Assembly (NCBI GenBank): GCA_947499095.1
Contig: CANMMR010000001.1
Location: forward strand, 62,001-126,000
Source: an uncultured Erythrobacter sp.
GTDB lineage: Bacteria; Pseudomonadota; Alphaproteobacteria; Sphingomonadales; Sphingomonadaceae
Direction of reading: 5' to 3'
Length of the DNA stretch: 64,000 bases
Shown here piece after piece: positions 27,701-37,545 of this stretch. The notes beneath the pieces are model-generated. The model was not told the origin of the DNA. It was given only the letters and a program-made list of their open reading frames with translations, and did no database searches. The position numbers were made by a program, and so were the translations under genes. Within the stretch, counting starts at the first letter, position 1; the number at the start of each line of letters is the position of its first letter.

Positions 27701-27873
27701 ACCGCAACCAGATCGGCGCGGTAGTCGAAAGCCAGCCCTTCGGCGGCGAAGGCCTCTCCGGCACCGGGCCCAAGGCCGGCGGCCCGCACTATGTCGCCCG
27801 CTTCGCGACCGAGCGCGTGGTCTGTATCGACACGACCGCGGCCGGCGGAAACGCGACGCTGCTGGCGAGCTAG
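24739..27873 (+). CDS. putA: Bifunctional proline dehydrogenase / glutamate-semialdehyde dehydrogenase
   Basis: Oxidises proline to glutamate in two steps. Residues about 130-470 form the proline dehydrogenase barrel ([36 protein letters not shown]). Residues about 530-1030 form the aldehyde dehydrogenase, with [10 protein letters not shown], the catalytic Glu in [10 protein letters not shown] and the catalytic Cys in GQRCSALR. There is no N-terminal ribbon-helix-helix domain, so unlike E. coli PutA it should not be a self-repressor. 1044 aa fits the short (type A) PutA form. It stands alone, 55 bp after glpD. Confidence 0.94.
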   Translation: MALKDPAPKPISRNDVRVAYRAEENACVAQRLAEASRASKLHDEAAGIAIRLIEDARKRKASGIDAFLHQYGLATEEGVALMCLAEALLRVPDAATADALIRDKIGDIDWAEHMGESSSTFVNAATFSLMLTGEVLERPEEAQKGMRRTLKGAVNRLGEPVIRKATLQAMRILGGQFVYGRTIQESLKRAAPERARGLTHSFDMLGEAAMTYADAERYRVNYQKAIERLARESTGNLATSPGISVKLSALHPKYTFMHANLAIADLLPIVRDLAEMARDANIHFTIDAEEADRLEMSMDIIEALARDDSLFTRADGTRWEGFGMAIQAYQKRGVPLCEWVARLARKHDRRFFVRLVKGAYWDTEIKLAHVGGLSDFPVFTRKIATDVSFLACADKLLAANDAIYPAFATHNAYTIGSIKAMGEGKTFEFQRLHGMGEDVYGALAQMEGNRRTNVRIYAPTGTHKDLLAYLVRRLLENGANSSFVNRMADADVPAAELATDPVAELAMLEPYRNPTIPLPEDIFPDRKNSAGIDLSDPLVLEPLLGRLAELDRKHWRAEPTFCSGAEGEVAPINKPHDLSAEVGTRRDALDFEVEEAITRAEDIQPGWNALGGERRALLLEAAADLFEEHTDEFLSLCQREAGKTLIDAVLELREAVDFLRFYANEARRQFSGPMPLPGPTGEENRLTLNGRGVFACISPWNFPLAIFIGTPAAALAAGNTVVAKPAEQTPLIAALAVRLCHEAGIPEEAFQLLPGAGEVGELITSDPRIAGVAFTGSTQTAQAINRSLAARDGPIATLIAETGGQNAMIVDSTALPEQVTRDVVASAFQSAGQRCSALRVLHIQEDVYDEMLTMIRGAFEALHIGNPEHLATDIGPVIDPDAKSSLERHVARRKKGSSNVWRRRLHRGAAAGCFVAPTIIELDSILDLKRENFGPILHVVRYKASDLGRVVEDINATGYGLTLGLHSRNDDTRAFVESRAKVGNFYVNRNQIGAVVESQPFGGEGLSGTGPKAGGPHYVARFATERVVCIDTTAAGGNATLLAS

Positions 27874-27932
27874 ACGCGGATAAAATTCCCGGGCCGCTTG
27901 CCGTGAGGGCGCGGCTCGGGAATCGTCGCGGC

Positions 27933-28487
27933 ATGGCGATTCTTTCCGACAAGTGGATCCGCGACAAGGCGACGAGCGCGGGCATGATCGAGCCCTTCGT
28001 AGAGGCCCAGCGGCGTGAGGGGTGCATTTCCTACGGACTGTCGAGCTTCGGCTACGACGCGCGGGTCGCCCCCGAGTTCAAGATCTTCACAAATGTCGAC
28101 AGCGCGGTGGTCGATCCCAAGGATTTCGCCAGCAACAGCTTCGTCGACCGCGACACCGACGTCTGCGTGATCCCGCCCAACAGCTTCGCCCTTGCCCGCA
28201 CGGTCGAGTATTTCCGCATCCCGGAGGATGTGCTGGTCATCTGCCTCGGCAAGAGTACCTATGCGCGCTGCGGCATCATCGTGAACGTCACCCCGCTCGA
28301 ACCGGGCTGGGAAGGCCATGTGACGCTGGAGTTTTCCAACACCACACCGCTGCCCGCGAAAATCTACGCCAACGAGGGCGCGTGCCAGTTCCTGTTCCTG
28401 CAGGGGAACGAGCGGCCCGAGGTGACCTATTCCGACCGGGCCGGCAAATACATGGGCCAGCGCGGAGTTACCCTACCGCGGCTTTGA
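27933..28487 (+). CDS. dcd: dCTP deaminase
   Basis: Deaminates dCTP to dUTP, a source of dTMP. 184 residues starting at ATG 27933 ([13 protein letters not shown]). Family motifs are [17 protein letters not shown], then [19 protein letters not shown], and [10 protein letters not shown] with the catalytic region, then [20 protein letters not shown]. Complete, with no anomalies. It lies 60 bp after putA in the same direction. Confidence 0.95.
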   Translation: MAILSDKWIRDKATSAGMIEPFVEAQRREGCISYGLSSFGYDARVAPEFKIFTNVDSAVVDPKDFASNSFVDRDTDVCVIPPNSFALARTVEYFRIPEDVLVICLGKSTYARCGIIVNVTPLEPGWEGHVTLEFSNTTPLPAKIYANEGACQFLFLQGNERPEVTYSDRAGKYMGQRGVTLPRL

Positions 28488-28531
28488 CTCTCCCGCGCGC
28501 CAAGCGCATGCAGCGCGCAAAGGAGAGAAAC

Positions 28532-29707
28532 ATGGCCGACAGGGAATTCGACATCGTGGTCTATGGCGCGACTGGTTACACCGGGCGCCTCGTCGCCGAG
28601 CACTTCGTCCGCGAGTATGGCAACCGCGACGATGGCCCGAAATGGGCGATGGCGGGCCGTAGCGAAGACAAGCTGACGGCGGTGCGCGACGAGATCGGTG
28701 CACCCTCCATCACGCCGATGATCGTTGCCGATGCGTCCGATCCGGCCAGCCTCGAGGCGATGGGCAACCGCACCAGGGTCTTGCTGACGACCGTCGGCCC
28801 CTACCAGCTCTATGGCGACGAACTCGTCGCAGCCTGCGTCAAAACCGGCACCGACTATGCCGATCTGTGCGGCGAGCCGGTGTGGATGCGCCAGAAGATC
28901 GACGAGCACATGGAGGCCGCCAAGGCCAGCGGCGCGCGCATTTGCTTTTCGTCCGGCTTCGACTCCATCCCCTTCGATCTCGGCGTGCTGATGGCCCAGA
29001 AGGAAGCCGAGAAGCGCTTCGGTTCGGCGGCTCCGCGGGTGAAAGGGCGCGTGCGCGGGATGGCCGGCAGCGCTTCGGGCGGGACCGTCGCCAGCCTCAC
29101 CGAGACGATGAAGGCGGTGGCGAAGAACCCCAAGCTCGTCCCGATTCTCACCAGCAGTTTCGGCCTGACGCCGGGATTCGAGGGACCGGACCAACCCAAC
29201 GGGATGATCCCGCGCTACGAACAGAGCCTGGGCAAATGGGCCGCGCCCTTCGTGATGGCGCCGATCAATACGAAGAACGTCCACCGCACCAACTTCCTGC
29301 TCGGCCACCCCTGGGGCACCGATTTCCGCTACGACGAGATGGTGCTGACCAGCCCCGGCGACGCGGGCAAGGCGGCGGCCAAGGCAGCTGCGGACATGAT
29401 GAAAAACCCCTTCGGCGCCAAGCCGCCCAAGCCCGGCGAAGGCCCGACCCCCGAAGAGCGCGAGAACGGGTTCTACGACGTGCTGTTCGTGGCCGAGATG
29501 CCGGACGGGCAGAGCCTCCAATACGGCGTAAAAGGCAAATACGATCCCGGCTACGGCTCGACCAGCCGCATGCTGGCCGAAACCGGCATGGCGCTGCTCA
29601 AAACCAACGGCGAAGGCGGTGTCGGCACCCCGGGCTATTTCCTCGGCGAGAAGCTGGTCGAGCGGCTGCGCGACCATGCCGAACTCACCTTCGCGGTCGA
29701 GGACTGA
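28532..29707 (+). CDS. Saccharopine dehydrogenase-like / trans-acting enoyl reductase family protein
   Basis: 391 residues. An N-terminal NAD(P)-binding Rossmann fold is shown by IVVYGATGYTGRLVAEHF, and the continuing TTVGPYQLYGDELVAACV and DYADLCGEP segments are typical of the saccharopine-dehydrogenase-like oxidoreductases that include mycobacterial trans-acting enoyl reductases. The substrate is not known; lipid reduction is a family-level guess. AGGAG sits upstream of the ATG at 28532. It points toward the TonB receptor and ends 6 bp from that gene's stop. Confidence 0.85.
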   Translation: MADREFDIVVYGATGYTGRLVAEHFVREYGNRDDGPKWAMAGRSEDKLTAVRDEIGAPSITPMIVADASDPASLEAMGNRTRVLLTTVGPYQLYGDELVAACVKTGTDYADLCGEPVWMRQKIDEHMEAAKASGARICFSSGFDSIPFDLGVLMAQKEAEKRFGSAAPRVKGRVRGMAGSASGGTVASLTETMKAVAKNPKLVPILTSSFGLTPGFEGPDQPNGMIPRYEQSLGKWAAPFVMAPINTKNVHRTNFLLGHPWGTDFRYDEMVLTSPGDAGKAAAKAAADMMKNPFGAKPPKPGEGPTPEERENGFYDVLFVAEMPDGQSLQYGVKGKYDPGYGSTSRMLAETGMALLKTNGEGGVGTPGYFLGEKLVERLRDHAELTFAVED

Positions 29708-29713
29708 CCTCGC

Positions 29714-31909
29714 CTAGAAGCTGAGCCGCACGCTTGCGGTGATGTTGCGGCCCGCCAGCGGCACGAAATCCTTCGTAAAGCTGGTGTGGCGCCGCCCGGT
29801 GACGTCGAAAATGTTGTCTGCCTGCAGCATCAGCGAGACCGCCGGGTTCGCCCGCAGCGGACGCCACGCGATCGAGGCGTTGACGAAGGTATAGCCGTCG
29901 GTCGGGGTCTCGAAAGCCGCAACGTCGTCCTGACCGTCATACCATTCGACTTCGGCGCGCAGGTCGATGGCCTCGCTCGACGCTTCCAGCGCGCCCGACA
30001 GGCCGAGCGGCGGAATGCGCGGGACATTGCTGCCATCGTCCAGCTTGGCGCGGACATATTCCGCAGTCAGCTCGGTGCCGAAGCTCCAGTCGCCATCGTC
30101 GAAGAAGGTATAGTCCAGTTCGGCCTCGACGCCGGTGTAGGTCGCATCCTGCTGGAGATATTCGAACACCGGCAGATCGTCTTCCTCGAAGCCGGTTTCG
30201 GACAGGTAGATGTAGTTGTCGAACCAGCTCCGGTACGCTGCCACGCTGAATTCGGCGCGGCCCAGCCGGCCACGCGCATAGATTTCGCCGCCCCATGCCC
30301 GTTCGGTGACGAGGTCGGGGTCGCCGATTTCGAATGCCTGCGTGGCAATATGCGGACCGTTGGAGAAGAGTTCTTCCGCACTCGGGGCGCGGGCCACGCG
30401 CGAGACGTTAACGCCCGCGCGGAAGGCTTCTGGCCCGTCGTACGCGAGACCGACCGCACCCGAGAGCGTATCGAAACCGCGTTCTATGCCGAGCGGGACC
30501 GAGTCCACAGACGTCGTCTCGAACCGCGCCGAACCTTCCAGCTGCAGCGGGCCATTGCCATATTCCTGCAGCGCGAACAGCGCGTATTGCTCGGTCCGGT
30601 TGGGCGCGACATAGGCCTCCGCGCCCTCGGCATCGAAATCGCGGGCGTAATATTGCGCCCCCATCGATCCGCGCCAGCGGCCTTGTGTGTTCTGGACGAT
30701 CTCCAGCCGCGCTTCGACCCCGCCGACGTCGAACACCGTGCCGACCTCGTCGCCTTCGAACTCGGTATGCGTGTAATCGGAATAGCCGACGCGCAGCTTC
30801 ATCCGCTCGAAAAAACCGTCTCCCAGGGCGAGATCGGCCAGCAAGTCGGCGCGGTACTGGCGCAGGCCGATGCTGACGCGTTCTTCGCCCTCTTCCTCGC
30901 CTTCCTCTTCTTCGCCGCCCTCTTCCTCGCCGCCCTCTTCCTCGCCGTGATGATGGCCGGCGCCGGGGCGGCCGGGAATGCCATAGGCTGTGTCGTAAAT
31001 GCCGAAGGATGCGCCCAGCGTGCTTTCGCCATCGATGAAGGCGAGGCCGACGTTCGCAGACCAGGTCTCGCTTGCGGTGTTGGGCACGAACCCGCGCTGA
31101 TCGGCGGCTTTACGCAGCTCGTCCGCCTCTTCGAATTCGCCTTCCGCCTCTTCCTCGGCTGCTTCCTCGAGCAATTCGGCGCGGAGGGCAGGTGCGATCG
31201 AGAAACCCGGGATTTCCAGATCGCCGGTCTCGCGCCAGCTGCCGCCGAAATGGGCGACCAGCCCGGTCTGCCCGAAGGGCACATCGACCGATGCACCTGC
31301 TTCGCGCAAGTCGGTCGCCGTGTCCGCGCGGACAAGCGCATCGACATGGACCGGCTCGTCGGGAATGCGGCGCGGGATGCGCTTGTCGATCACATTGACT
31401 GCGCCGCCGATCGCCTGGCTGCCGAACAGCAGGACGGCCGGGCCCCGCAGCACTTCGATGCTCTCGGCGTTGAGCGGGTCGATCGAAACCGCATGGTCGT
31501 CGGAGGTATTGGACACGTCGATCGCGCCGACCCCGTCGACCAGCACCTTCACGCGCTCTCCGGAGAACCCGCGCAGGACCGGGCGGGAGGCACCGGGCGA
31601 GAAGCCGGTCGCGGACACGCCCGGAAGATGGGCGAGAACCTCTCCCAGCTGGCCGTCCAGATTACGCTGGAGCTCCACGTCCTCGACCACGCTCGTCCCG
31701 GCGAGGAGGTCGAACTGCCGCAGCCCCTGCGCGCTTACGATAATGACGTTCTGCGTATCACGGCGACGGTCATGCACGTCGTCGGTTCGATCCGGATCGG
31801 CCGCTTCGGTCTCGGGGGGCTGCTGAGTCGTCTGGGCGACAGCGGGGGTAGTCCCGACGAATGCAACGGACGACAGGAGGAGAGCGATGCGGTGATGATG
31901 ATACAACAT
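29714..31909 (-). CDS. TonB-dependent outer-membrane receptor, probable zinc (ZnuD-like)
   Basis: 731 residues. Signal peptide (MLYHHHRIALLLSSVAF ... AVAQ), then a plug domain with RPVLRGFSGERVKVLVDGV and IEVLRGPAVLLFGSQAIGG, then a 22-strand-type barrel ending in the C-terminal aromatic strand (ITASVRLSF). An extracellular loop near residues 320-345 is very rich in His and Glu (GHHHGEEEGGEEEGG and onward), the pattern used by zinc receptors such as Neisseria ZnuD to catch the metal. Zinc is therefore the likely cargo (inference). The start at 31909 is the first ATG giving a signal peptide. Monocistronic. Confidence 0.85.
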   Translation of the reverse strand: MLYHHHRIALLLSSVAFVGTTPAVAQTTQQPPETEAADPDRTDDVHDRRRDTQNVIIVSAQGLRQFDLLAGTSVVEDVELQRNLDGQLGEVLAHLPGVSATGFSPGASRPVLRGFSGERVKVLVDGVGAIDVSNTSDDHAVSIDPLNAESIEVLRGPAVLLFGSQAIGGAVNVIDKRIPRRIPDEPVHVDALVRADTATDLREAGASVDVPFGQTGLVAHFGGSWRETGDLEIPGFSIAPALRAELLEEAAEEEAEGEFEEADELRKAADQRGFVPNTASETWSANVGLAFIDGESTLGASFGIYDTAYGIPGRPGAGHHHGEEEGGEEEGGEEEEGEEEGEERVSIGLRQYRADLLADLALGDGFFERMKLRVGYSDYTHTEFEGDEVGTVFDVGGVEARLEIVQNTQGRWRGSMGAQYYARDFDAEGAEAYVAPNRTEQYALFALQEYGNGPLQLEGSARFETTSVDSVPLGIERGFDTLSGAVGLAYDGPEAFRAGVNVSRVARAPSAEELFSNGPHIATQAFEIGDPDLVTERAWGGEIYARGRLGRAEFSVAAYRSWFDNYIYLSETGFEEDDLPVFEYLQQDATYTGVEAELDYTFFDDGDWSFGTELTAEYVRAKLDDGSNVPRIPPLGLSGALEASSEAIDLRAEVEWYDGQDDVAAFETPTDGYTFVNASIAWRPLRANPAVSLMLQADNIFDVTGRRHTSFTKDFVPLAGRNITASVRLSF
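30881..30957. repeat. Low-complexity 15-bp imperfect tandem repeat inside the receptor gene
   Basis: The unit CGCCCTCTTCCTCGC is repeated with variants and encodes the Glu/Gly run of the receptor loop. The tract can change length in multiples of three without a frameshift, so loop length may vary between strains. Confidence 0.7.
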
Positions 31910-32031
31910 AACCGACCCAATAGCGCCTGCATTTCGCGTTGCAACCCGAAACTGGCAGGTTTGGACGAATGCCCGCCAACACACGACGAACCGCATCGGC
32001 CGTCGCATCGAACTGTGTCGCTGGAGGAAAA

Positions 32032-32106
32032 TGGAGCGGGCGAGGCGATTCGAACGCCCGACCCCAACCTTGGCAAGGTTGTGCTCTACCCCTGAGCTAC
32101 GCCCGC
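32032..32106 (-). tRNA. tRNA-Gly (anticodon GCC)
   Basis: Minus-strand cloverleaf: acceptor 5' GCGGGCG at 32106-32100 pairs with CGCCCGC near the 3' end; D-arm has TAGCTCAGGGGTAGAGCA. The anticodon stem-loop AACCTTGCCAAGGTT displays GCC; T-arm has GGGCGTTCGAATCGCC. The discriminator is U and CCA is encoded (plus-strand TGG at 32032-32034). No integrated element is seen at this tRNA. Confidence 0.95.
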
Positions 32107-32301
32107 TCACTGACGCTCGCCGAACCGCATGGCCCGGTGGGGAGGCGGCCAACTAGCAGCGGGTCATGAGTCCCGCAAGCCCAAAAAACGCAGAATTTGC
32201 GACAGGCTTGTCGCTTGGCCCCTGCTCCTTCACATTGCCGCACGAATGCCCACATGGGGCGCACTCCGGATAACGCAAACAGGTGGTATAACGTGGCAAG
32301 C

Positions 32302-33216
32302 ATGGGTCTGAGCATCGACGAACAGAAGGCGGTCGACCGCTTCAAGCAGGACATCGTCGAACCCTCGATGTCGAAGCTGATCATTCTCGATTTCTTCGCC
32401 GAATGGTGTGGCCCGTGCAAGGCGCTTACCCCCCTGCTCGAGAAGGTGGCGGCCGAATATGCCGACAAGGGTGTCGAGTTACGCAAGATCGATGTCGACA
32501 AGGAACAGTTCATCGCCGCGCAATTCCAGGTCCAGTCGATCCCGACCGTCTATGCGATGTTCCAGGGGCAGCCGGTCGCCGATTTGACCAATGCGCGCAC
32601 CGAATCGCAGTTGAAGCAAACGCTCGACCAGATCCTCGCGCAGATTCCCGCGCAGGGCGGCGATGCCGATGGCGGCCAGCCGCAGCAGCAGGATGTCACG
32701 CAATTCGTCGAAATGGCCGAGCAGGTACTCGCGGATGGCGATGCCGAGCGCGCAGCGGGCATCTTCGGGCAGGTCGTGCAGATGGCGCCGGACAATGCGG
32801 CGGCGCGTGCCGGGCTCGTCCGCGCACTCGTGCAGGCCGGACAGGTGGAGACCGCACAGGCTGCGCTGCAGGCCGCCGAGACCAATCCGGCCGTAGCCTC
32901 CGACCCGCAGATCGAGCAGGCGAAAAGCGCGCTCGAGCTAGCCGGCAACAAGGTCGACGATGGCGAACTCGCAGAACTGAAAGCCAAGGCCGAAGGCGGC
33001 GACATGCAGGCGCGCTACGACTATGCCGAGGCCGCCTTCGCCGCCGGTGATCGCGACGCCGCGGCCGACGAACTGCTCGGGATGTTCGAAGCCGATCGCG
33101 AATGGAACGAGGGCGCGGCGAAGGCCAAGCTGCTGCAGATCTTCGAAGCGGTCGGGCTGGAAGACCCGTGGGTGGTCGCCACGCGCAGGCGGCTGTCGAA
33201 GCTGCTGTTCGGATGA
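32302..33216 (+). CDS. Thioredoxin-domain co-chaperone, YbbN/CnoX-like with TPR tail
   Basis: 304 residues. Residues 1-115 are a thioredoxin fold with the intact redox site AEWCGPCK and the cis-Pro loop SIPTVYAM. After a Gln/Gly-rich linker the C-terminal half is TPR-like helical (DGDAERAAGIFGQVVQMAPD). This layout matches YbbN (CnoX), which protects clients from oxidation and hands them to GroEL. Unlike E. coli CnoX (SXXC), both Cys are present, so reductase activity is likely, as in Caulobacter. The ATG at 32302 follows a GTG in frame at 32293. It overlaps the next gene in ATGA. Confidence 0.88.
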   Translation: MGLSIDEQKAVDRFKQDIVEPSMSKLIILDFFAEWCGPCKALTPLLEKVAAEYADKGVELRKIDVDKEQFIAAQFQVQSIPTVYAMFQGQPVADLTNARTESQLKQTLDQILAQIPAQGGDADGGQPQQQDVTQFVEMAEQVLADGDAERAAGIFGQVVQMAPDNAAARAGLVRALVQAGQVETAQAALQAAETNPAVASDPQIEQAKSALELAGNKVDDGELAELKAKAEGGDMQARYDYAEAAFAAGDRDAAADELLGMFEADREWNEGAAKAKLLQIFEAVGLEDPWVVATRRRLSKLLFG

Positions 33217-33830
33217 CGATGACGAAGCGGCTATCCATCTTCCCCCTGCCCGGCGCGATCCTGTTTCCGGGCTTGCAGCTTCCCCTGCATATCTTCGAGC
33301 CGCGCTATCGCGATCTGGTCGGCAGCGCGCTGGCCAAAGACCGGCTGATCGGCATGATCCAGCCGCAACGCTCCGCCGATCGCGCACCGCTCTACGACAT
33401 CGGGTGCGTCGGGCGGATCGCCGATGTCGAGGCGCTCGAGGACGGCCGCTACAACATCGTTCTCGACGGCGAAGCGCGCTTCCGCGTGCTCAAGGAGCTG
33501 GAGGTCACCACCTCCTTCCGCCAGGTCGAGGCGGAACTCCTCGACGATCCGGAGAACGAATTCCTCTCCAGCGTGGAGCGCGGCAGCTTCGAGTTCGAGG
33601 CCCGCCGGTTCGCCGATTTGCAGGGCTATTCGGTCGACTGGGATTCAGTCCAGCGGCTCGACGACGAGACGCTGATAAACGGCGTCGCGCAGATCATACC
33701 CTTCGATGCGGCCAGCAAGCAGGCGCTGCTCGAGGCCCCGAACCTGTCGCAGCGGTGCGAGCTGATGATCCAGCTGATGCAGTTCTTCGCCCTGCGCGAC
33801 GACGGCGACGAAATCGTGACATTGCAATAA
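33213..33830 (+). CDS. Lon N-terminal (substrate-binding) domain protein
   Basis: 205 residues of the PF02190-type domain without the ATPase or protease parts. Characteristic segments are FPLPGAILFPGLQLPLHIFE near the start and YRDLVGSAL, then GCVGRIADVE and a helical C-terminal subdomain. Exact function is unknown; linked to protein quality control by its domain and by its ATGA coupling to the YbbN-like gene. Confidence 0.9.
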   Translation: MTMTKRLSIFPLPGAILFPGLQLPLHIFEPRYRDLVGSALAKDRLIGMIQPQRSADRAPLYDIGCVGRIADVEALEDGRYNIVLDGEARFRVLKELEVTTSFRQVEAELLDDPENEFLSSVERGSFEFEARRFADLQGYSVDWDSVQRLDDETLINGVAQIIPFDAASKQALLEAPNLSQRCELMIQLMQFFALRDDGDEIVTLQ

Positions 33831-33935
33831 TTGCCAACCGGCATCCGCCGGTCGGTCCTCGCTAGACGTGCAGCAAGCTGCACCCGCTGCGGGCGCGCGG
33901 TCGCGCTTGCCTCGCCTGCTGGCTCGGGGCCTTAT

Positions 33936-34559
33936 TTAGAGGCCAAAACTCCCGCGCAGTCCGTCGATCACGTATTGCGCGGCGAGGGCCGCCAGGAGCA
34001 CGCCTAGCACACGGGTAACGGCGGCTTCGACCTTGTCGCCGAACAGGCGCATCAGCGGTCCGGCGGCGATCAGGGCGAGCATGGTTATGACGAGGACTGC
34101 GCCGAGCGCGCCGAGCACGGTCAGCGTGCCTTCCAGCCCCTGCGCCTCGTTCATCAGCAGCATGATCGCTGCGATTGCGCCGGGCCCGGCAAGCATCGGA
34201 ATGGCCATCGGGAAGACCGAGACATCCTCGACCTCGGGCGTCGCCGCGACTTTTTGTGCGCGGTCCTCGCGCCGCTGGGTGCGTTTCTCGAACACCATCT
34301 CGAAGGCGATCCAGAACAGCATCAGCCCGCCCGCGATGCGGAAGCTGTCGAGCTCGATATGCAACGCGCCGAGCAATTGTTCGCCGAACAGGGCGAAGAC
34401 CAGCAGGATGACCGCCGCGATGACGCAGGCGCGGATCGCCATGTTGCGCCGCTGCGCGGCAGTCGCGCCCTTGGTCAGCCCGGCATAGATCGGCGCACAG
34501 CCCGGCGGGTCGATGACTACGAACAGCGTGATGAAGGCGGAGAGGAACAGAGCGGTCAT
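33936..34559 (-). CDS. MarC family integral membrane protein
   Basis: 207 residues with six predicted membrane segments, including the start FLSAFITLFVVIDPPGCAPI, which contains the family's V(I)DP(P) motif, and PMLAGPGAIAAIMLLMN in the second half. Despite its name the family is not a proven antibiotic exporter; transport function is unknown. Last gene of the yggT-folD-lipoprotein-marC operon; its ATG overlaps the lipoprotein stop by 4 bp. Confidence 0.9.
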   Translation of the reverse strand: MTALFLSAFITLFVVIDPPGCAPIYAGLTKGATAAQRRNMAIRACVIAAVILLVFALFGEQLLGALHIELDSFRIAGGLMLFWIAFEMVFEKRTQRREDRAQKVAATPEVEDVSVFPMAIPMLAGPGAIAAIMLLMNEAQGLEGTLTVLGALGAVLVITMLALIAAGPLMRLFGDKVEAAVTRVLGVLLAALAAQYVIDGLRGSFGL

Positions 34560-35296
34560 TGGATGGCGGCTGCTCGCAAATCGGCGGGCCAATTCTCGTC
34601 CACCACCAGCGACCATTGGCCTTCGGTGAAGGCATATAGGCGGAAGATGCGGGCTGAGCCGGAATAGCCACTTCGCCACGAGAGCGTCCCGTCCGGCGAG
34701 TTCGTCACTGCCAAACTCCCGGCCAAGGGTGGCGCTGCACTCGTCGGCGCGGTGCAATCGCTCACATTGCCGTCGATGGATTCCAGCCCCTCGACCACGA
34801 TGGCATTCGGGTCGGACACGGCGGAGCTCGCTTCACGGGGCGGCTGGGGATCGTCGAGCGCCGCTGCATTGTGGAGCCACTCGTAGTCCCCGTCGCGCGT
34901 TCGCTGCCATGAGGTCAGATAGCTGCCGACATCGCCAGCTGCATTTTGAAAGCGGCCCTGGCTGACCGCAAAGTCACCATCGCAACTCATCCAGACCAAA
35001 CCGGGCGACCAGGCGGCGACCCTTTCGCTGTCGTCGAGGCCGGGCACATACTCGGCTGCCAAGCGCTCGCCGGATGCCGAAAGCACCTTCGCGCCCGATG
35101 CGGCAAATTCCAGCGAAGCAGAGAACCGCCCCTCGTCTTGCACAGCCCGCAGCATCTCGCTTTCGCGCGCGACTATCCGGCTCGGCTGTGCAGCCCCCGG
35201 AGCCGAACGCATAAGCCGCTGGTACTGGTCGTCCGAATAGGAGCGACTGGTGCACCCCGCCAGCACCAGTGCGATGGCGAGCACGGCCAGTCTCAT
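34556..35296 (-). CDS. Predicted lipoprotein of unknown function
   Basis: 246 residues. A lipoprotein signal is visible: short positive start, hydrophobic stretch and lipobox LAGC, with the acylated Cys at about residue 15. The mature part has two tryptophan-containing repeats ([19 protein letters not shown] and [12 protein letters not shown] near the end), but no family is recognised. It overlaps both folD and marC by 4 bp. Confidence 0.8.
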   Translation of the reverse strand: MRLAVLAIALVLAGCTSRSYSDDQYQRLMRSAPGAAQPSRIVARESEMLRAVQDEGRFSASLEFAASGAKVLSASGERLAAEYVPGLDDSERVAAWSPGLVWMSCDGDFAVSQGRFQNAAGDVGSYLTSWQRTRDGDYEWLHNAAALDDPQPPREASSAVSDPNAIVVEGLESIDGNVSDCTAPTSAAPPLAGSLAVTNSPDGTLSWRSGYSGSARIFRLYAFTEGQWSLVVDENWPADLRAAAIQ

Positions 35297-36192
35297 ATCG
35301 TGCCCTCGGGCAGGTCAAGCCCCTCATTGCGAAACGCCGCGACCACCGTGTTGCGGAGCAAAACGGCAATCGTCATGGGTCCGACCCCGCCCGGCACCGG
35401 AGTGATCGCCCCTGCGACGCCCTGCGCGCCGGCATAATCGACATCGCCGACCAGCCGACCTTTCTCCGCGCCTTCGGCAGGGGGCAGGCGGTTGATGCCG
35501 ACATCGATAACGGTCGCGCCATCCTTGAGCCATTCGGCCTTGACCATCTCCGCGCGCCCGACCGCAGCGACCACGATGTCCGCGCGCTTGACCACCCCCG
35601 GCAGGTCCTTTGTGCGGCTATGGGCGATCGTCACCGTCGCATTCGCGTCGAGCAGCAGCTGCGCCATCGGCTTGCCGACGATGTTCGAGCGACCGATGAC
35701 GACCGCTTCCAGTCCCGACAGATCGCCGAGCCGGTCGGTCAACAGCATCATGCAGCCGAGCGGAGTGCAGGGTACGAACCCGCTCTGGCCGACCGCCAAC
35801 CGGCCCGCATTGGTCACGTGAAAGCCGTCGACGTCTTTGTCCGGGCTGATCGCGGCGATCACCGCCTGCTCGTCGAGATGGTCCGGCAGCGGGAGCTGCA
35901 CGAGGATGCCGTCCACCGCCGGATCGGCGTTAAGCTGCTCGACCAGCGCCAGCAGGTCGGCCTCGCTCGTGTCGGCAGGCAAGCGATGCTCGAAGCTCTC
36001 CATGCCAGCGGCCACGGTCGCCTTGTGCTTGGAGCGGACATAGACCTGACTGGCCGGATCCTCGCCCACCAGCACCACGGCGAGGCCGGCCTTGCGCCCG
36101 CTTGCGGCCTCGAACTTTGCCGCCTGCTCGCCCACACGCTCGCGCAGCTTGGCAGCGAAGGCCTTCCCGTCGATGACCTGCGCTTCGCTCAC
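35293..36192 (-). CDS. folD: Methylenetetrahydrofolate dehydrogenase/cyclohydrolase
   Basis: Bifunctional enzyme that interconverts methylene-, methenyl- and formyl-THF for purine and formyl-Met synthesis. 299 aa. Signatures are [19 protein letters not shown] with the catalytic Lys, then [11 protein letters not shown] and [11 protein letters not shown], the NADP site [18 protein letters not shown], and the C-terminal [19 protein letters not shown]. Complete. Translationally coupled to yggT and the lipoprotein gene. Confidence 0.95.
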   Translation of the reverse strand: MSEAQVIDGKAFAAKLRERVGEQAAKFEAASGRKAGLAVVLVGEDPASQVYVRSKHKATVAAGMESFEHRLPADTSEADLLALVEQLNADPAVDGILVQLPLPDHLDEQAVIAAISPDKDVDGFHVTNAGRLAVGQSGFVPCTPLGCMMLLTDRLGDLSGLEAVVIGRSNIVGKPMAQLLLDANATVTIAHSRTKDLPGVVKRADIVVAAVGRAEMVKAEWLKDGATVIDVGINRLPPAEGAEKGRLVGDVDYAGAQGVAGAITPVPGGVGPMTIAVLLRNTVVAAFRNEGLDLPEGTI

Positions 36193-36482
36193 GCCATGCC
36201 CCGGATGATGCCGTCGAGGACGATCAGCACCACATTGACCAGCAGGATCAGCACCAGCGGCGAGAAGTCGATTGTCCCGGTGTTCGGCATGAAGCGCCGG
36301 ATCGGCCGGAAGATGGGATCGAGCAGCCGGTTGATGGCGTCGTAGAAGCTCATGAGGAATTCGTTACGCCCGACCACGTTGAAGGCGAACAGCAGGCCGA
36401 TGATGAACTGGATGATGACCAGCATGATCAGCGCGCTCGCGAGCATGGAGATGATGTTGTAGATGGTGAGCAGAGCCTGCAT
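36189..36482 (-). CDS. YggT family membrane protein
   Basis: 97 residues, two hydrophobic segments separated by the conserved loop [15 protein letters not shown], which defines the YggT family. Role is uncertain (osmotic or membrane stress, or cell division in other bacteria). GAAGGG precedes the ATG. First gene of the operon that continues through folD. Confidence 0.9.
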   Translation of the reverse strand: MQALLTIYNIISMLASALIMLVIIQFIIGLLFAFNVVGRNEFLMSFYDAINRLLDPIFRPIRRFMPNTGTIDFSPLVLILLVNVVLIVLDGIIRGMA

Positions 36483-36562
36483 CGAACCCTTCTTCCCTTG
36501 TGGCGGCCAATGGCCGGTGTCCTACACGCCTGACGCACCCTGCGCCAAGCCTTGAATGGCGT

Positions 36563-37468
36563 CTATCCCGCGCTGACCAGAGTACCTGCACCGCGCGCGG
36601 TGAAGAATTCGAGCAGCATGGCATGTGGCACCCGCCCGTCGAGCACGACAGCCGCCTCGCAGCCTGCCTCCACCGCATTGACGCAGGTTTCGAGCTTCGG
36701 GATCATCCCGCCGCTGATCGTGCCGTCGTCGCGCAGACGGGCGATGCCGGCGGGCGTCAGGTCGGTCAAAAGATTGCCCTGCTTGTCGAGCACGCCGGTC
36801 ACGTCGGTCAGCAGCAGCAGGCGCGCCGCGCCGAGGGCCGCCGCCAGCGCGCCAGCCATCGTATCGGCGTTGATGTTGTAGGTGTGCCCGTCCTCGCCCA
36901 CGCCGATCGGCGCGACGACCGGGATCATGCCCGCCGCCGTCGCGGTTTCCAGCACAGTCTTATCGACCTTCGCCGGTTCGCCGACGAAGCCGAGGTCGAG
37001 CGCCTTCTCGATATTGCTGCCTGGATCCTTGACCGTCCGCGCCAGCTTCCTGGCGGTAACGAGCCCGCCATCCTTGCCGCTTATGCCGATAGCCCTGCCT
37101 CCGGCGCGCGCGATGGAGCCGACGATCGCCTTGTTGATCGCGCCCGACAACACCATCTCGGCGACGTCCGCCGTCTGCTTGTCGGTCACGCGCAGCCCGT
37201 CGACGAAGGTCGTCTCGACGCCGAGCTTTTCCAGCATCGCGCCGATCTGTGGGCCGCCGCCGTGGACGACCACCGGGTTGATCCCGACGGCCTTCAGCAG
37301 CACGACGTCCTCGGCGAACTCGCGCGCGGCGCGCTCGTCGCCCATGGCGTTGCCGCCGTATTTCACCACGAAGCTGCACCCCGCATAGCGCTGGAAATAG
37401 GGCAGCGCCTCGATCAGCGTTTCCGCTTTCGCGTGGATGTCGCGGACTGCCGCAGTGTCACCGGCCAT
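36563..37468 (-). CDS. argB: Acetylglutamate kinase
   Basis: Phosphorylates N-acetylglutamate in arginine synthesis. 301 aa. Motifs are [12 protein letters not shown] near the N terminus with the phosphate-binding Lys, [10 protein letters not shown], then [11 protein letters not shown], and [17 protein letters not shown], with [11 protein letters not shown] at the end. Complete. It stands 80 bp upstream of yggT and probably shares its transcript. Confidence 0.95.
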   Translation of the reverse strand: MAGDTAAVRDIHAKAETLIEALPYFQRYAGCSFVVKYGGNAMGDERAAREFAEDVVLLKAVGINPVVVHGGGPQIGAMLEKLGVETTFVDGLRVTDKQTADVAEMVLSGAINKAIVGSIARAGGRAIGISGKDGGLVTARKLARTVKDPGSNIEKALDLGFVGEPAKVDKTVLETATAAGMIPVVAPIGVGEDGHTYNINADTMAGALAAALGAARLLLLTDVTGVLDKQGNLLTDLTPAGIARLRDDGTISGGMIPKLETCVNAVEAGCEAAVVLDGRVPHAMLLEFFTARGAGTLVSAG

Positions 37469-37545
37469 GATGGGGAGCCTCCTGAATGCAGCCGTGCCCT
37501 AGCGGGGCGCGGCTACAGGGGGAAGCCCGTTTGCGTGGGCTCGCG

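Noticed and set aside
32032-32106. tRNA-Gly as an integration site for the accessory element
   Set aside because: The tRNA is 14 kb from the element boundary, is intact, and has core genes on both sides.
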